Source of the DNA: Marinobacter bohaiensis
Lineage (GTDB): Bacteria; Pseudomonadota; Gammaproteobacteria; Pseudomonadales; Oleiphilaceae
Length of the DNA: 64,000 nt
Reading direction: 5' to 3'
Assembly (NCBI RefSeq): GCF_003258515.1
Contig: NZ_QGEH01000001.1
Span: 558,001-622,000 of the forward strand
Shown here one piece after another: positions 29,601 through 39,900 of the stretch. Each line of letters begins with the position of its first letter. Within the stretch, counting starts at the first letter, position 1. The position numbers and the translations under genes are program-made. The notes under the pieces were generated by a model. The model worked only from the letters and a program-made list of their open reading frames with translations. It ran no database searches and was not told the DNA's origin.

Positions 29601-30887
29601 ATGGAGCAGGTGGCCAGCCAGTTTCTCTCCGACAACATCACCGCCGTGCACCTGTTGGTGGCGCTAATGCTGGGCATGCTGGTGGGCCTGGAGCGGGGCT
29701 GGAGTGCGCGGGACAAGGACGCCGGCCAGCGTGTGGCCGGTATCCGCACCTTCGCGCTGACCGGCCTGCTCGGCGGCATCGCGGCGTTGCTGTCGGAGGC
29801 ACTGTCATCGTGGATTTTCCCGGTGGTTTTCCTGAGCGTGTCCGGCTTGTGCGCGGTGGCTTACTGGCGGCGTAACCAGAGCCATCCGGATTACAGCATC
29901 ACCGGCCTGGTGGGCCTGTTGCTCACCTTCTGTTTTGGCGGGATGGCGGTGGCGGTGGACGTGACCCTGGCGACGGCTTCGGCGGTAGTCACCGCGCTGG
30001 TGCTGGACAACAAGCGGGAGATCCACGACCTGCTGCTCAAGCTCCAGGCCAGCGAACTGGACGCGGCGCTCAAGCTCCTGCTGATCAGCGTGGTGATGCT
30101 GCCGCTGCTGCCCAACCGCTCCATGGGGCCGGGCGGGGCGCTCAACCCATACGAAATCTGGTGGATGGTGGTGCTGATCGCCTCCATCTCCTTCGTGGGG
30201 TACTTCGCGGTGCGGGTCGCCGGCACCGGCCGGGGAATCCTGTTCACCAGCCTGTTTGCGGGGCTGAGTTTGTCCACGGCACTGACCCTGCATTTTTCCC
30301 GCCAGTCGCGGGACAATGCCTCCCTCTCGCCGCAGCTGGCGTCGGGCATACTCATCGCCTGCGGCACCATGTTCCCCCGAATCCTGATCTACTGTCTGGT
30401 GATCAGTCCGGCACTGTTGGCCAGCCTGACGCTGCCGGTGGCGGTGATGGCGATCTCGCTGTATGTGCCGGCCGCGGTGATCTGGGTGCGCAACCGCCAG
30501 CGCCTGACCGTGGATCAGCCCGAATTGCACATGAACCCGCTTGATCTCAAGTCGGCGCTGTTCTTTGGCGCTCTGCTGACGGCGATCCTGCTGGTCGGCA
30601 CCTGGCTGCAGGACTGGTTTGGCGATGCCGGTGTGTACCTGCTCGCGGCGACCTCGGGTGTGGCGGACGTGGACGCCATCACGCTGTCGCTGACGCGGAT
30701 GTCGCAGTCGTCGATCACGGCGCAGACGGCGGTGATTGGCATTGTTCTGGCCTCGGCGGTGAACAATCTGGTGAAGTCCGCAATGGCCGCGCTGATCGGT
30801 ACGCGGGCGCTGGCGCTCAGGGTGGGGCTGCCCATGTTGATGTCGTTGCTGCTGGGGCTGGTGGCGGCCCTGGTGTTTCGGGGGTGA
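29601..30887 (+). CDS. MgtC/SapB family protein with DUF4010 domain
   Basis: A 428-aa inner-membrane protein. Residues about 15-145 are an MgtC/SapB domain (LMLGMLVGLERGWSARDKDA, then GIRTFALTGLLGGIAALL); residues about 180-425 are a DUF4010 multi-helix domain (for example SGVADVDAITLSLTRMSQSS). MgtC proteins affect magnesium stress and ATP homeostasis in pathogens; the fused family is found in many free-living bacteria with unknown role. The start ATG 29601 has a GGAGAGG site upstream. It has no regulator beside it, but the 19-bp repeats lie directly upstream. Confidence 0.9.
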   Translation: MEQVASQFLSDNITAVHLLVALMLGMLVGLERGWSARDKDAGQRVAGIRTFALTGLLGGIAALLSEALSSWIFPVVFLSVSGLCAVAYWRRNQSHPDYSITGLVGLLLTFCFGGMAVAVDVTLATASAVVTALVLDNKREIHDLLLKLQASELDAALKLLLISVVMLPLLPNRSMGPGGALNPYEIWWMVVLIASISFVGYFAVRVAGTGRGILFTSLFAGLSLSTALTLHFSRQSRDNASLSPQLASGILIACGTMFPRILIYCLVISPALLASLTLPVAVMAISLYVPAAVIWVRNRQRLTVDQPELHMNPLDLKSALFFGALLTAILLVGTWLQDWFGDAGVYLLAATSGVADVDAITLSLTRMSQSSITAQTAVIGIVLASAVNNLVKSAMAALIGTRALALRVGLPMLMSLLLGLVAALVFRG

Positions 30888-30966
30888 GGCTCGTGAGGTC
30901 CGGCGCGCCCCTTGGGCGGCTCGATCTGGTATGCTCGCAACCGCATCCCGTGGTCCGGAGAACAGC

Positions 30967-31548
30967 ATGTACATCGAGTCGGAACAGCAGCTCAGGGAGC
31001 TTTACGGCTTCCCCAAGGAAAAAGCGGTCCAGAAGCAGATTGGGACGCTGGAAAAGCACAGCATTCGCTTCATCGAGCGCGCGCCGTTCCTGGTCATTGC
31101 CTCCCGCGACCGTTCCGACGCCATGGATTGCTCGCCCCGGGGCGGCGAGCCGGGATTTGTCCGGGTGCTGGACAACAACACCATGCTGATCCCTGATGCG
31201 GCCGGTAACAAACGACTCGACAGCCTGGTGAACATTCTCGATACCGGCGACATCGGCTGCATCTTCATGATTCCCGGCATCAACGAAACCGTGCGGGTCA
31301 ACGGAACCGCCCGCATCTCCGTGGCCGATGAGCATCTCCGCCACTTCCCTGCCGTGGACGGCGCCGGCAATCCGGCCAAGGCCTGCATCGAGGTGACCGT
31401 GAAGGAAGTGTTCCTGCACTGCGCCCGGGCCTTCCTCAAATCCGGACTGTGGGACCAAGCGACCCATGAAGACCGTTCGATGTTCCCGGGCATGCTGGAA
31501 ATGATCAACGACCAGATCGCCGCCGATCGCGCCAACGAACCGGAATAG
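30967..31548 (+). CDS. Pyridoxamine 5'-phosphate oxidase-related flavoprotein (MSMEG_1061-type)
   Basis: A 193-aa FMN-binding split-barrel protein of the PPOX-related, MSMEG_1061 type. The N-terminal LRELYGFPKEKAVQKQIGTL, the central DRSDAMDCSPRGGEPGFVRV and the late HCARAFLKSGLWDQATHEDR stretch are typical. Such proteins are cytoplasmic oxidoreductases with mostly unknown substrates. ATG 30967 is the likely start (MYIESEQQLREL). It follows the MgtC/DUF4010 gene by 79 bp and may be co-transcribed. Confidence 0.88.
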   Translation: MYIESEQQLRELYGFPKEKAVQKQIGTLEKHSIRFIERAPFLVIASRDRSDAMDCSPRGGEPGFVRVLDNNTMLIPDAAGNKRLDSLVNILDTGDIGCIFMIPGINETVRVNGTARISVADEHLRHFPAVDGAGNPAKACIEVTVKEVFLHCARAFLKSGLWDQATHEDRSMFPGMLEMINDQIAADRANEPE

Positions 31549-31558
31549 ACGGGGAGAC

Positions 31559-31578
31559 GGGAGCGGCCGCGCGCTCCC
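31559..31578. terminator. Hairpin between convergent PPOX and NLP genes
   Basis: GGGAGCG (31559-31565) and CGCTCCC (31572-31578) form a 7-bp stem with a 6-nt loop in the 37-bp gap between convergent stops. No T-run. Confidence 0.45.
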
Positions 31579-31585
31579 TCCCTGG

Positions 31586-32374
31586 TTACTGTGTTTGTTG
31601 GACGCTGGCTGCGGTAAACGCGGGATAACCGCCCGGTCTTGCCTCATTGAGGTTGCCCAGGAAATTGTCGTCCCGCATCGGCACGCTGGCTGAGCCGTAG
31701 TCGAAGCTGTTCAGGTTGTTGCGCAGGGTTGCGTTGGCAACGCCGTCGCCGGTCATGGTGTACCAACTGGTGATCACCGGAGTGACGAACGAACCGTAGG
31801 GATTCTCCGCCGCTTCGTCGGTCTTGGCGAAGCGCAGTGCGTGGGTGGCCACGCCGTCCTTGTGATAGACGATCTTCAGGTGCCCGTTCTGTTGCGGCAG
31901 GTTGGCAATGGCGTCGGTGGTCATGTCGCCGTGGGCGCTGTAGCTGCCGTGGGTGACGACGCCGTTGGTGGTCCAGACCGCGGCATGCTCCCAGTCGTGG
32001 CGATGGCCGCTCTGGATGCCGGCGAGGATCTGGTCCTTGAGGAAATACAGGCTGAAGAAATGCCCGCAGTACTCCGAGCCGCCACTGGTGATGCAAGCAT
32101 AGCGGTGCAGGGTGTTCGAGGTATCCAGGAAGTTGTTGTCGCGGCAGCCGCCGGTCAGGCTGCCGGATGGATTCAGGCCACCGTTTTGCGCCCCACTGCG
32201 GCTGATGCCGGCGCTGGGCAGGCAGCCGTCGGTATCGAAATCGAACACCGGGGCGATGCGGGCGGCATCCGCCCCGCCGGGCAGCGCCTGGTCGAGGGCG
32301 ATGAAGCTATCCGCCGATGCGAGCGGTGACAGAGCCAGGGCGGGTACCAGGAACCCAAAGCGAATCGATGACAT
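31586..32374 (-). CDS. NPP1/NLP-family secreted protein (necrosis-inducing-like)
   Basis: A 262-aa protein with a signal peptide (FGFLVPALALSPLASA). The heptapeptide GHRHDWE, hallmark of NLP toxins, is intact at residues 123-129 (H126, D127 and E129 form the cation site in characterised members). The N-terminal FDFDTDGCLPSAG and the NGGLNPSG segment also match the bacterial NPP1 form; four cysteines (51, 77, 94, 103) could form disulfides. NLPs from oomycetes, fungi and some bacteria bind plant sphingolipids and lyse eudicot membranes; in a marine bacterium the target would have to be different. Start ATG 32374 follows GGAGG; a TTG two codons earlier is less likely. Confidence 0.9.
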   Translation of the reverse strand: MSSIRFGFLVPALALSPLASADSFIALDQALPGGADAARIAPVFDFDTDGCLPSAGISRSGAQNGGLNPSGSLTGGCRDNNFLDTSNTLHRYACITSGGSEYCGHFFSLYFLKDQILAGIQSGHRHDWEHAAVWTTNGVVTHGSYSAHGDMTTDAIANLPQQNGHLKIVYHKDGVATHALRFAKTDEAAENPYGSFVTPVITSWYTMTGDGVANATLRNNLNSFDYGSASVPMRDDNFLGNLNEARPGGYPAFTAASVQQTQ

Positions 32375-32465
32375 GGTCAAGCCTCCTCCGTGATATGGCG
32401 ATCAATCCCACGAAGAAGGGTAGCAATGGCGTGTAACGATCCGGTTTCAGGCGGATGGCATCCGA

Positions 32466-32816
32466 TCAGTGGGTCGGACTGTCCGGCACGTCCTCGGAGA
32501 AATAGGTACGCATCCAGTCGAACAGGGTATCCACCGTCACGTCCGTGAACGGCATGTGCTCGAACTCGTTACCGGCTTCCTCCTCCAGGGTGGAGAACTG
32601 GTAGAGCAGCAGCCCCGGCTTTTCATCGTGGAGGATGAGGTTGATGCGCCGGCGGGTGCGCAGGCAGTCGATGGTCATGGCGTCGGCGGGAATGCCCATC
32701 TCGCGCATACCGCGACGCACGCCCACCACCGGGTTGATGGTCTGGTACGCCTGCTGGATGCGGGCGTGGGCCTCGCTGGCCATATCGGACAGGGATTTCA
32801 GGGCGGCTTCGGACAT
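32466..32816 (-). CDS. Conserved hypothetical protein, 116 aa
   Basis: A soluble protein without signal peptide or membrane segments, beginning MSEAALKSLSDMASEAHARI. The middle region (MREMGIPADAMTIDCLRTRR) and the acidic C-terminus (DWMRTYFSEDVPDS) do not match a family I recognise. A clear AAGGAG site precedes the ATG at 32816. It is upstream of the NLP gene with a 91-bp gap and downstream of the acetyltransferase gene (42 bp), so it may be co-transcribed with the latter. Confidence 0.65.
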   Translation of the reverse strand: MSEAALKSLSDMASEAHARIQQAYQTINPVVGVRRGMREMGIPADAMTIDCLRTRRRINLILHDEKPGLLLYQFSTLEEEAGNEFEHMPFTDVTVDTLFDWMRTYFSEDVPDSPTH

Positions 32817-32858
32817 TGCACTCTCCTTTAACGGCAGCCGGCAGGGTAACAGAACCGC

Positions 32859-33389
32859 TCACCGATCGAGAGTGAGGTCACCATTGATCCGGTAGACGTA
32901 GCGGATGTCTTCCAGAGTGGTTCCGTCAATCTCGAAGGTGCCACGCGTTGCCGGTTCCGCCACGAAACCCGCCCGGGAATAGAACCGGATCGCCCGTTCA
33001 TTGCCGGCAATCACCCACAGACTGACCGAGCGGTAGCCACTGCCCCGCAGCCGCTTGAGGGCCGCCAGCCACAGCCGTCGACCGGCGCCGGACGACCAGG
33101 CGCCGGGGTGGACATAGATCGACCAGATCTCGGCGCGGTCGCCGGGTGCGCCCTGATCCCGGCAGGGGCCATAGGCAATGAACCCCAGGATCCGCGCGTC
33201 TCGGCGGGCCACCAGCAGTTGCCCGGGAAAACGGGTCAGGAAATCCTGCCACTGGCCGGCCCGCTTCTCGACGGACAGGGACGCGAGGTAGGCGGCAGGT
33301 AGAAACGCCTGATAGGCCACCTGCCAGGTCTCGACATGGACGGCCGCGATGGCGTGGCAATCGTTCAGGGTGGCGGATTCGATACGCAT
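32859..33389 (-). CDS. GNAT-family N-acetyltransferase
   Basis: A 176-aa GNAT acetyltransferase, beginning MRIESATLNDCHAIAAVHVE (IR.A...D...I..VH pattern). The acetyl-CoA binding motif A is YVHPGAWSSGAGRRLWLAAL, with GSGAGRRL replacing the usual Q/RxxGxG/A. Motif B follows as SLWVIAGNERAIRFYSRAGF. The acceptor is unknown. The frame is open far upstream (to 33671), but homology begins at ATG 33389. Confidence 0.9.
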   Translation of the reverse strand: MRIESATLNDCHAIAAVHVETWQVAYQAFLPAAYLASLSVEKRAGQWQDFLTRFPGQLLVARRDARILGFIAYGPCRDQGAPGDRAEIWSIYVHPGAWSSGAGRRLWLAALKRLRGSGYRSVSLWVIAGNERAIRFYSRAGFVAEPATRGTFEIDGTTLEDIRYVYRINGDLTLDR

Positions 33390-33638
33390 GGGCGCTCGCG
33401 AAAGGGGTGAGGAAGTCATTCGTCCGCGACGACGATCATTCCCGAGGTGGCCGTAGGCTCCATTCGGGGCAGGACCGTCTCTTTCAACGTTATCGGGGCT
33501 GGCGCGGAAAGCCAAATGGAACAAGTCAAAAAGATGCGTGTCACAACGACTGCTTGCGTGGTCCGGCGGACGTGAGGTGAGCCTGAAATGGCTATCCCGG
33601 TGCCGGAACAACATATTTCTCAGCTGAAGGATAAGCCG

Positions 33639-34715
33639 ATGAACGTTAACCGTAGCGCCTCCTCCTCGCATAAACGCCTTTCCGGATCCCTGATGTCACG
33701 AGTCAACGCCTCGCTGGGTGCGCTGGTGCTGGGAGCCGCCATGCCGGCGGCTGCCGAAACCACGGAAACGCCCGAATATGGCGGTGAGCTGGAAGGCTTT
33801 GAGTATCCCTATCCGGTGAAACGGTTCCAGTTCACCTCCCAGCGCCAGGATCTGCAGATGGCCTACCAGGATGTTGCGGCGGAGGACCCGAACGGCCGCA
33901 CCGTGGTACTGCTGCATGGCAAGAACTTTTGCGCCGCCACCTGGGAAGACTCCATCGAGCGGCTGACGGATGCCGGCTATCGGGTGATCGCCCCCGACCA
34001 GATCGGCTTCTGCAAATCCACCAAACCCGAGGCCTACCAGTTCAGCTTCCACCAGCTGGCGTCCAACACCCACGCGCTGCTGGACAGCCTCGACATCGAC
34101 AACGTCACCATCATGGGGCACTCCATGGGCGGTATGCTGGCCAGCCGTTACGCCCTGATGTATCCGGAGCAGACCGAACAGCTGGTGATGGTGAACCCCA
34201 TTGGCCTGGAGGACTGGAAGGCCAAGGGCGTGCCCTACCAGCCCATCGACGAGGGCTATGCGGCGGAGAAGAAGAAAGACGCCGAGGGCATCCGCAACTA
34301 TCAGCGTTCCACCTATTACGTCGGCCACTGGGAGCCGGGCTACGATCGCTGGGTCAATATGCTGGCGGGGATGTACGCCGGCGAGGACGGCGACCGCGTC
34401 GCCTGGAACCAGACCCTGACCTCCGACATGGTGTTTACCCAGCCGGTGGTGCACGAGTTCGACCGGATCCAGGTGCCGACGCTGTTGCTGATCGGCGAGA
34501 AAGACAACACCGCGATCGGTAAGGGGCGCGCGTCCGATGCGGTCCGCCAGACCCTGGGGCGCTATGAGGTACTGGGCGAGCGGGCGGCCGAACGCATTCC
34601 GGATGCGACCCTGGTGGAGTGGCCGGACCTGGGGCACTCGCCGCACATCCAGAAGCCGGACCTGTTCCACGAAGCGCTGCTGGAAGGCCTGGCCGAGGTG
34701 GATACGACGCATTAA
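33639..34715 (+). CDS. Exported alpha/beta hydrolase
   Basis: A 358-aa protein with a probable signal peptide (residues 1-39, ending PAAA-E). The alpha/beta-hydrolase core contains the oxyanion stretch VVLLHGKNFCAATWEDSIER, the nucleophile elbow GHSMGG with Ser162, and a C-terminal GHSPHIQKP supplying the catalytic His. Family similarity is to haloperoxidase-type or epoxide hydrolase-like esterases; the substrate is unknown. ATG 33639 with GAAGG upstream is preferred over 33588. It is expected in the periplasm. Confidence 0.88.
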   Translation: MNVNRSASSSHKRLSGSLMSRVNASLGALVLGAAMPAAAETTETPEYGGELEGFEYPYPVKRFQFTSQRQDLQMAYQDVAAEDPNGRTVVLLHGKNFCAATWEDSIERLTDAGYRVIAPDQIGFCKSTKPEAYQFSFHQLASNTHALLDSLDIDNVTIMGHSMGGMLASRYALMYPEQTEQLVMVNPIGLEDWKAKGVPYQPIDEGYAAEKKKDAEGIRNYQRSTYYVGHWEPGYDRWVNMLAGMYAGEDGDRVAWNQTLTSDMVFTQPVVHEFDRIQVPTLLLIGEKDNTAIGKGRASDAVRQTLGRYEVLGERAAERIPDATLVEWPDLGHSPHIQKPDLFHEALLEGLAEVDTTH

Positions 34716-34727
34716 CGCCGCATGAAT

Positions 34728-34764
34728 GCCCGGACGGTCTACCGGGGAAGCAGACCGTCCGGGC
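34728..34764. terminator. 13-bp hairpin between convergent hydrolase and lipoprotein genes
   Basis: GCCCGGACGGTCT (34728-34740) and AGACCGTCCGGGC (34752-34764), a perfect stem with an 11-nt loop. There is no adjacent T-run on the plus strand. Its position just after the stop suggests a terminator for one or both transcripts. Confidence 0.65.
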
Positions 34765-34779
34765 GCCCGAAAAATCGGC

Positions 34780-35409
34780 TTATTCCTGTTTTTCCACCGA
34801 CAGGGCCACCGCCGCGGTCGTCCGGATCACCACTTCCCGACCCACCTGATCGTCGCTCAGCGCCACATCCGGGCGCACGGGAACCTCGGCCTCCGTGCCA
34901 TCCGGAAACATCAGCGTGGCGGTGTGGTTGGCCAGGTCGACACCGGTGACCAGCGCGGTAATCTCGGTGGTCGCGCCGGCGAAGCCGGCTGGTGTCCCGC
35001 CTTCCTCGGCACGGGTGGCAAGGCCGGCGGCGCCGTCGTTGGCCATCTCGCCCAGCTCGCGCAGGAAGACCACGGTTTCCTCGGCATACTCCACGTTGAC
35101 CTGGTCGCCTTTTTCCACCTGATTGAAGTTCACCGCTTCCGGGCCGATGGTGATGGTCTTTTCTCCCCCGTTGTCATCCACCAGGGTGACGCTGCGTTCG
35201 CTGTAATCGATGGCTTTCACGGTCGCGCTGATGCGGGCCGTTCGGCGTTGTATGCCGCCGGGTACGCCTGGCTCGGTGACGACCGATTCTTCCACGTCGG
35301 CGGTCATGGGTTTGGGCGGTTCGTCCGGCGTGCCGGCGCAGGCCGCGAGCAGTATGGCAGTGCAGGCGACCGTGGCGCCCCGCGTCGCTCGAAGGGTGTG
35401 GCTGGGCAT
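34780..35409 (-). CDS. Lipoprotein with two similar beta-rich domains
   Basis: A 209-aa lipoprotein. The signal peptide ends in the lipobox LLAAC with Cys24, followed by Ala (not Asp), so transfer to the outer membrane is possible. Two halves are alike in plan: TARISATVKAIDYSERSVTL with VEKGDQVNVEY, and TEITALVTGVDLANHTATLM with VGREVVIRTT. The pattern suggests a duplicated OB-like or small beta-barrel domain. ATG 35409 is chosen because the signal peptide begins there; ATG 35436 is an alternative. Function is unknown. Confidence 0.75.
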   Translation of the reverse strand: MPSHTLRATRGATVACTAILLAACAGTPDEPPKPMTADVEESVVTEPGVPGGIQRRTARISATVKAIDYSERSVTLVDDNGGEKTITIGPEAVNFNQVEKGDQVNVEYAEETVVFLRELGEMANDGAAGLATRAEEGGTPAGFAGATTEITALVTGVDLANHTATLMFPDGTEAEVPVRPDVALSDDQVGREVVIRTTAAVALSVEKQE

Positions 35410-35546
35410 GGTGAGTCTCCCGTTATAAGGATCCATTGGCGGTCTGGGGCGTCCATTCGCTGACAGGCAGAACGGCGACACGGCGGGAGTCATGAAGCGT
35501 CAGCAAATTCAGTATAGGTGCCCTGCGGGAGGGATGCCCGGGGAGC

Positions 35547-36926
35547 CTACAGACTCGATGTGACGTCGTGCAGGGCCCGGTCCAGGCGCTCGACGATGGT
35601 GTCGATCTCCTGCTCCGAAGCCGTCAGGGCCGGGCTGAAGTTCAGCACGTTGTTGAAGCCGGGCACGCAGCGGTTGGTGCGGCCGATCAGCAGGCCGTGC
35701 GCCTTGCAGCTGGCGACAATCGCCATGGGGATGGCTTCGTCCACCGGTTGCCTGGAGTGCCGGTCCGACACCAGCTCGATGCCCTGGAACAGCCCCTTGC
35801 CGCGCACGTCGCCAATCAACGGATAGCGGCCGGCCAGGTCCAGGAATCCGGCCATCAGCCGTTCGCCCCGGCGGGCGCTGTTCTCCACCAGCCCCTCGCG
35901 TTCGATGATCGACAGGTTGGCCAGGGCGGCGGCCTGGGAGGCGAGGCAGCCGCCAAAAGTGGAAATGTCGCGGAAGTAGCCCAGGTGATCGCCTTCGGCT
36001 TCCCGCAACAGCTCGTAGACGCGCTCGGTGGTGACCGTGCAGGAAATCGCCGCGTAGCCGGACGCCACGCCCTTGGCCATGGTGACGATGTCTGGCGTGA
36101 TGCCGTCGTGCTGGTAACCGAACCAGGCGCCGGTACGGCCCATGCCGCAGACCACCTCGTCCAGGATCAGCAGGACGCCGTGGCGGTCGCAGATATCACG
36201 CACGGCCTGCAGGTAGCCGGCCGGCGGGGGAATGACGCCGCCGCCGGCGGTGATGGGCTCGATGATCACCGCGCCCACTGTATCCGGCCCCTCCCGCAGG
36301 ATGACGTCTTCCAGGGCCTGGGCGGCCCGCGCCCCAAAGTCCTCGACCTCGCCGTAGGGATTGCGGTACTCGCAGCAGTGGGGGAACTCCACGAAGCCCG
36401 GCACGAAGGGGCCGAAGTGTTCGCGGCGTTCCAGCTGACCGGTGGCGCTGAGAGCGGCCAGGGTGGTGCCGTGGTAATCGCGCTCGCGATAGAGGATCTT
36501 GTGCTTGCGACCGCCGTAGTGCTTGTGGGCGATCTGTCGCACCATCTTGAAGGCTTTCTCGTTGGCCTCCGAGCCGGAGCTGGAATAGTAGACGCGGCTC
36601 ATGCCCGGCATCTTGTCCAGCAGCCGTCCGGCGAACGCCGACGCAGGTTTGCTGGCCATGGAGCCGGCGAAATAGTTGAGCTCCAGGAGTTGCTGGTGGA
36701 CCGCGTCGGCGATCTCGCGCCGGCCGTAGCCGACGTTGGTTACCCACACGCCGCCGGATGTGGCGTCCAGGTAGGCCTTGCCGTCACTGTCCCAGAGCGT
36801 CAGCCCCTCGCCGCGGACAAACATCGTCAGCCCCGAGTCCGCGGCCTGCCCGGGCGTCATGTGGTGCCAGACGTGGGTCCTGTCCCAGGTTTTCAGAGCT
36901 TCGACATCCTGATCGAAGGTAGTCAT
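35547..36926 (-). CDS. tpa: Taurine-pyruvate aminotransferase (class III, PLP-dependent)
   Basis: A 459-aa class III aminotransferase whose motif content matches Tpa, which transfers the amino group of taurine to pyruvate, giving sulfoacetaldehyde and alanine (EC 2.6.1.77). Matches include WDRTHVWHHMT at residue 14 onward, SGSEANEKAFKMVRQIAHKH, CCEYRNPYG, and the PLP-lysine region TMAKGVASGYAAISCTVTTE. No xsc, tau transporter or ald gene is in the window. A related beta-alanine or omega-amino acid:pyruvate transaminase is the main alternative. It is co-directional with an upstream unknown gene (39-bp gap), likely one operon. Confidence 0.82.
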   Translation of the reverse strand: MTTFDQDVEALKTWDRTHVWHHMTPGQAADSGLTMFVRGEGLTLWDSDGKAYLDATSGGVWVTNVGYGRREIADAVHQQLLELNYFAGSMASKPASAFAGRLLDKMPGMSRVYYSSSGSEANEKAFKMVRQIAHKHYGGRKHKILYRERDYHGTTLAALSATGQLERREHFGPFVPGFVEFPHCCEYRNPYGEVEDFGARAAQALEDVILREGPDTVGAVIIEPITAGGGVIPPPAGYLQAVRDICDRHGVLLILDEVVCGMGRTGAWFGYQHDGITPDIVTMAKGVASGYAAISCTVTTERVYELLREAEGDHLGYFRDISTFGGCLASQAAALANLSIIEREGLVENSARRGERLMAGFLDLAGRYPLIGDVRGKGLFQGIELVSDRHSRQPVDEAIPMAIVASCKAHGLLIGRTNRCVPGFNNVLNFSPALTASEQEIDTIVERLDRALHDVTSSL

Positions 36927-36965
36927 GGTTCCATGCTCCGTTGGGCCGGTCGCGGGGCGGCCGGG

Positions 36966-37562
36966 TCAGTGCAGTTGGCGGCCGTCGTCCAGGCTGATTC
37001 CCAGCGCCCGCAGTTGCTTGGCCAGACGCTCGTCGCCGGAGGTCAGCCATTGCCGGTAAAGCGTCAGCACGTCCCGGGCACTGCGGCCCGGATGGCGGGT
37101 ACAGGCGCGGGCGGCAAGATCGAGAAAGGCGGCGAAGCGTTCCGACAGTTCGGCGAATACATGGCGGCCGCTGGCGGCGTTGTCGGCCAGGTAGTCGTAG
37201 GCGCCACCGCCCATGCCTACGAAATAATCCTGCCGGAAGCCCTTGCGGGCGTAGCGTTCCGGGAACAGCGCGCCGATGAACAGGGCCTGGTCGCCCAGTT
37301 GGCGCAGGATCAGGCAGCGCTCGTGATCCGCGGCGGCTTCGTGAGCGTCCTTGTACAGCAGCGCCAGGGGACGCAAGCCCAGCTGGCCCTCCTCGTAGCT
37401 GAACAACTGGCGGCTATCGCCCAGGCGAGCCAGAACCGAGCCCACGTACCAGAGGGTGTCTTCCTCGGGACGAGGTTCCAGGGCGTCGGCGCAATCGGTC
37501 AGCCGTTCCCGGAAGTAGTCTCCCAGTGTGCGCTCGAAGGTTTGTTCGGCCGGTTCCCGCAT
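36966..37562 (-). CDS. Conserved hypothetical protein, 198 aa
   Basis: A soluble helical protein (MREPAEQTFERTLGDYFRER at the start), with regions LWYVGSVLARLGDSRQLFSY and FVGMGGGAYDYLADNA. No signal peptide, membrane segment or catalytic motif is visible to me. It ends 39 bp before tpa on the same strand, so joint transcription is likely. It is divergent from groES. I do not recognise the family. Confidence 0.65.
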   Translation of the reverse strand: MREPAEQTFERTLGDYFRERLTDCADALEPRPEEDTLWYVGSVLARLGDSRQLFSYEEGQLGLRPLALLYKDAHEAAADHERCLILRQLGDQALFIGALFPERYARKGFRQDYFVGMGGGAYDYLADNAASGRHVFAELSERFAAFLDLAARACTRHPGRSARDVLTLYRQWLTSGDERLAKQLRALGISLDDGRQLH

Positions 37563-37803
37563 ATCGACACCTCCCGCCGGTTGGCCTCTCTTTGACTATA
37601 AAACAGCCAATGGCCAATTCAAGGCATAAACGACACGGCGGATAGAGAAAAACGGTTTAAACATCCCTGGTCGTCGCCTCTTGAAAGCGGCTCCGCTGCA
37701 CCTATTTTGCGATTCGATGGGCGGCGATTGCGCCGATCCCGGCAACGCTGTTTTCAGGGGCTGGCCCGCCCTGGAACGGGCCACTGTTCAGGAGGAAGAG
37801 TCA

Positions 37804-39749
<1,946 letters not shown>

Positions 39750-39771
39750 TCGCAGCCGCAAAACAGTTTTC

Positions 39772-39797
39772 AAGGGGCTCTCTGAGCCCCTTTTTTT
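39772..39797 (+). terminator. Intrinsic terminator of groESL
   Basis: AAGGGGCTC (39772-39780), TCT loop, GAGCCCCTT (39784-39792) followed by five further Ts. A textbook terminator 23 bp after the groEL stop. Confidence 0.93.
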
Positions 39798-39826
39798 GTT
39801 GTTGCCGCCAGGTTTCGGTTTCCCCC

Positions 39827-39844
39827 GCCTGCCCCTTGGCAGGC
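39827..39844. promoter_or_regulatory. 7-bp inverted repeat upstream of the three-gene exported cluster
   Basis: GCCTGCC (39827-39833), CCTT, GGCAGGC (39838-39844). It lies 57 bp before the first gene of the cluster. It may be a regulator site or an RNA hairpin; no support beyond the symmetry. Confidence 0.35.
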
Positions 39845-39900
39845 AGCTTGTGTAGACTCGTCCCCGCCAAGGATCCAGAACCGATAAGGAAATCAGGAAG

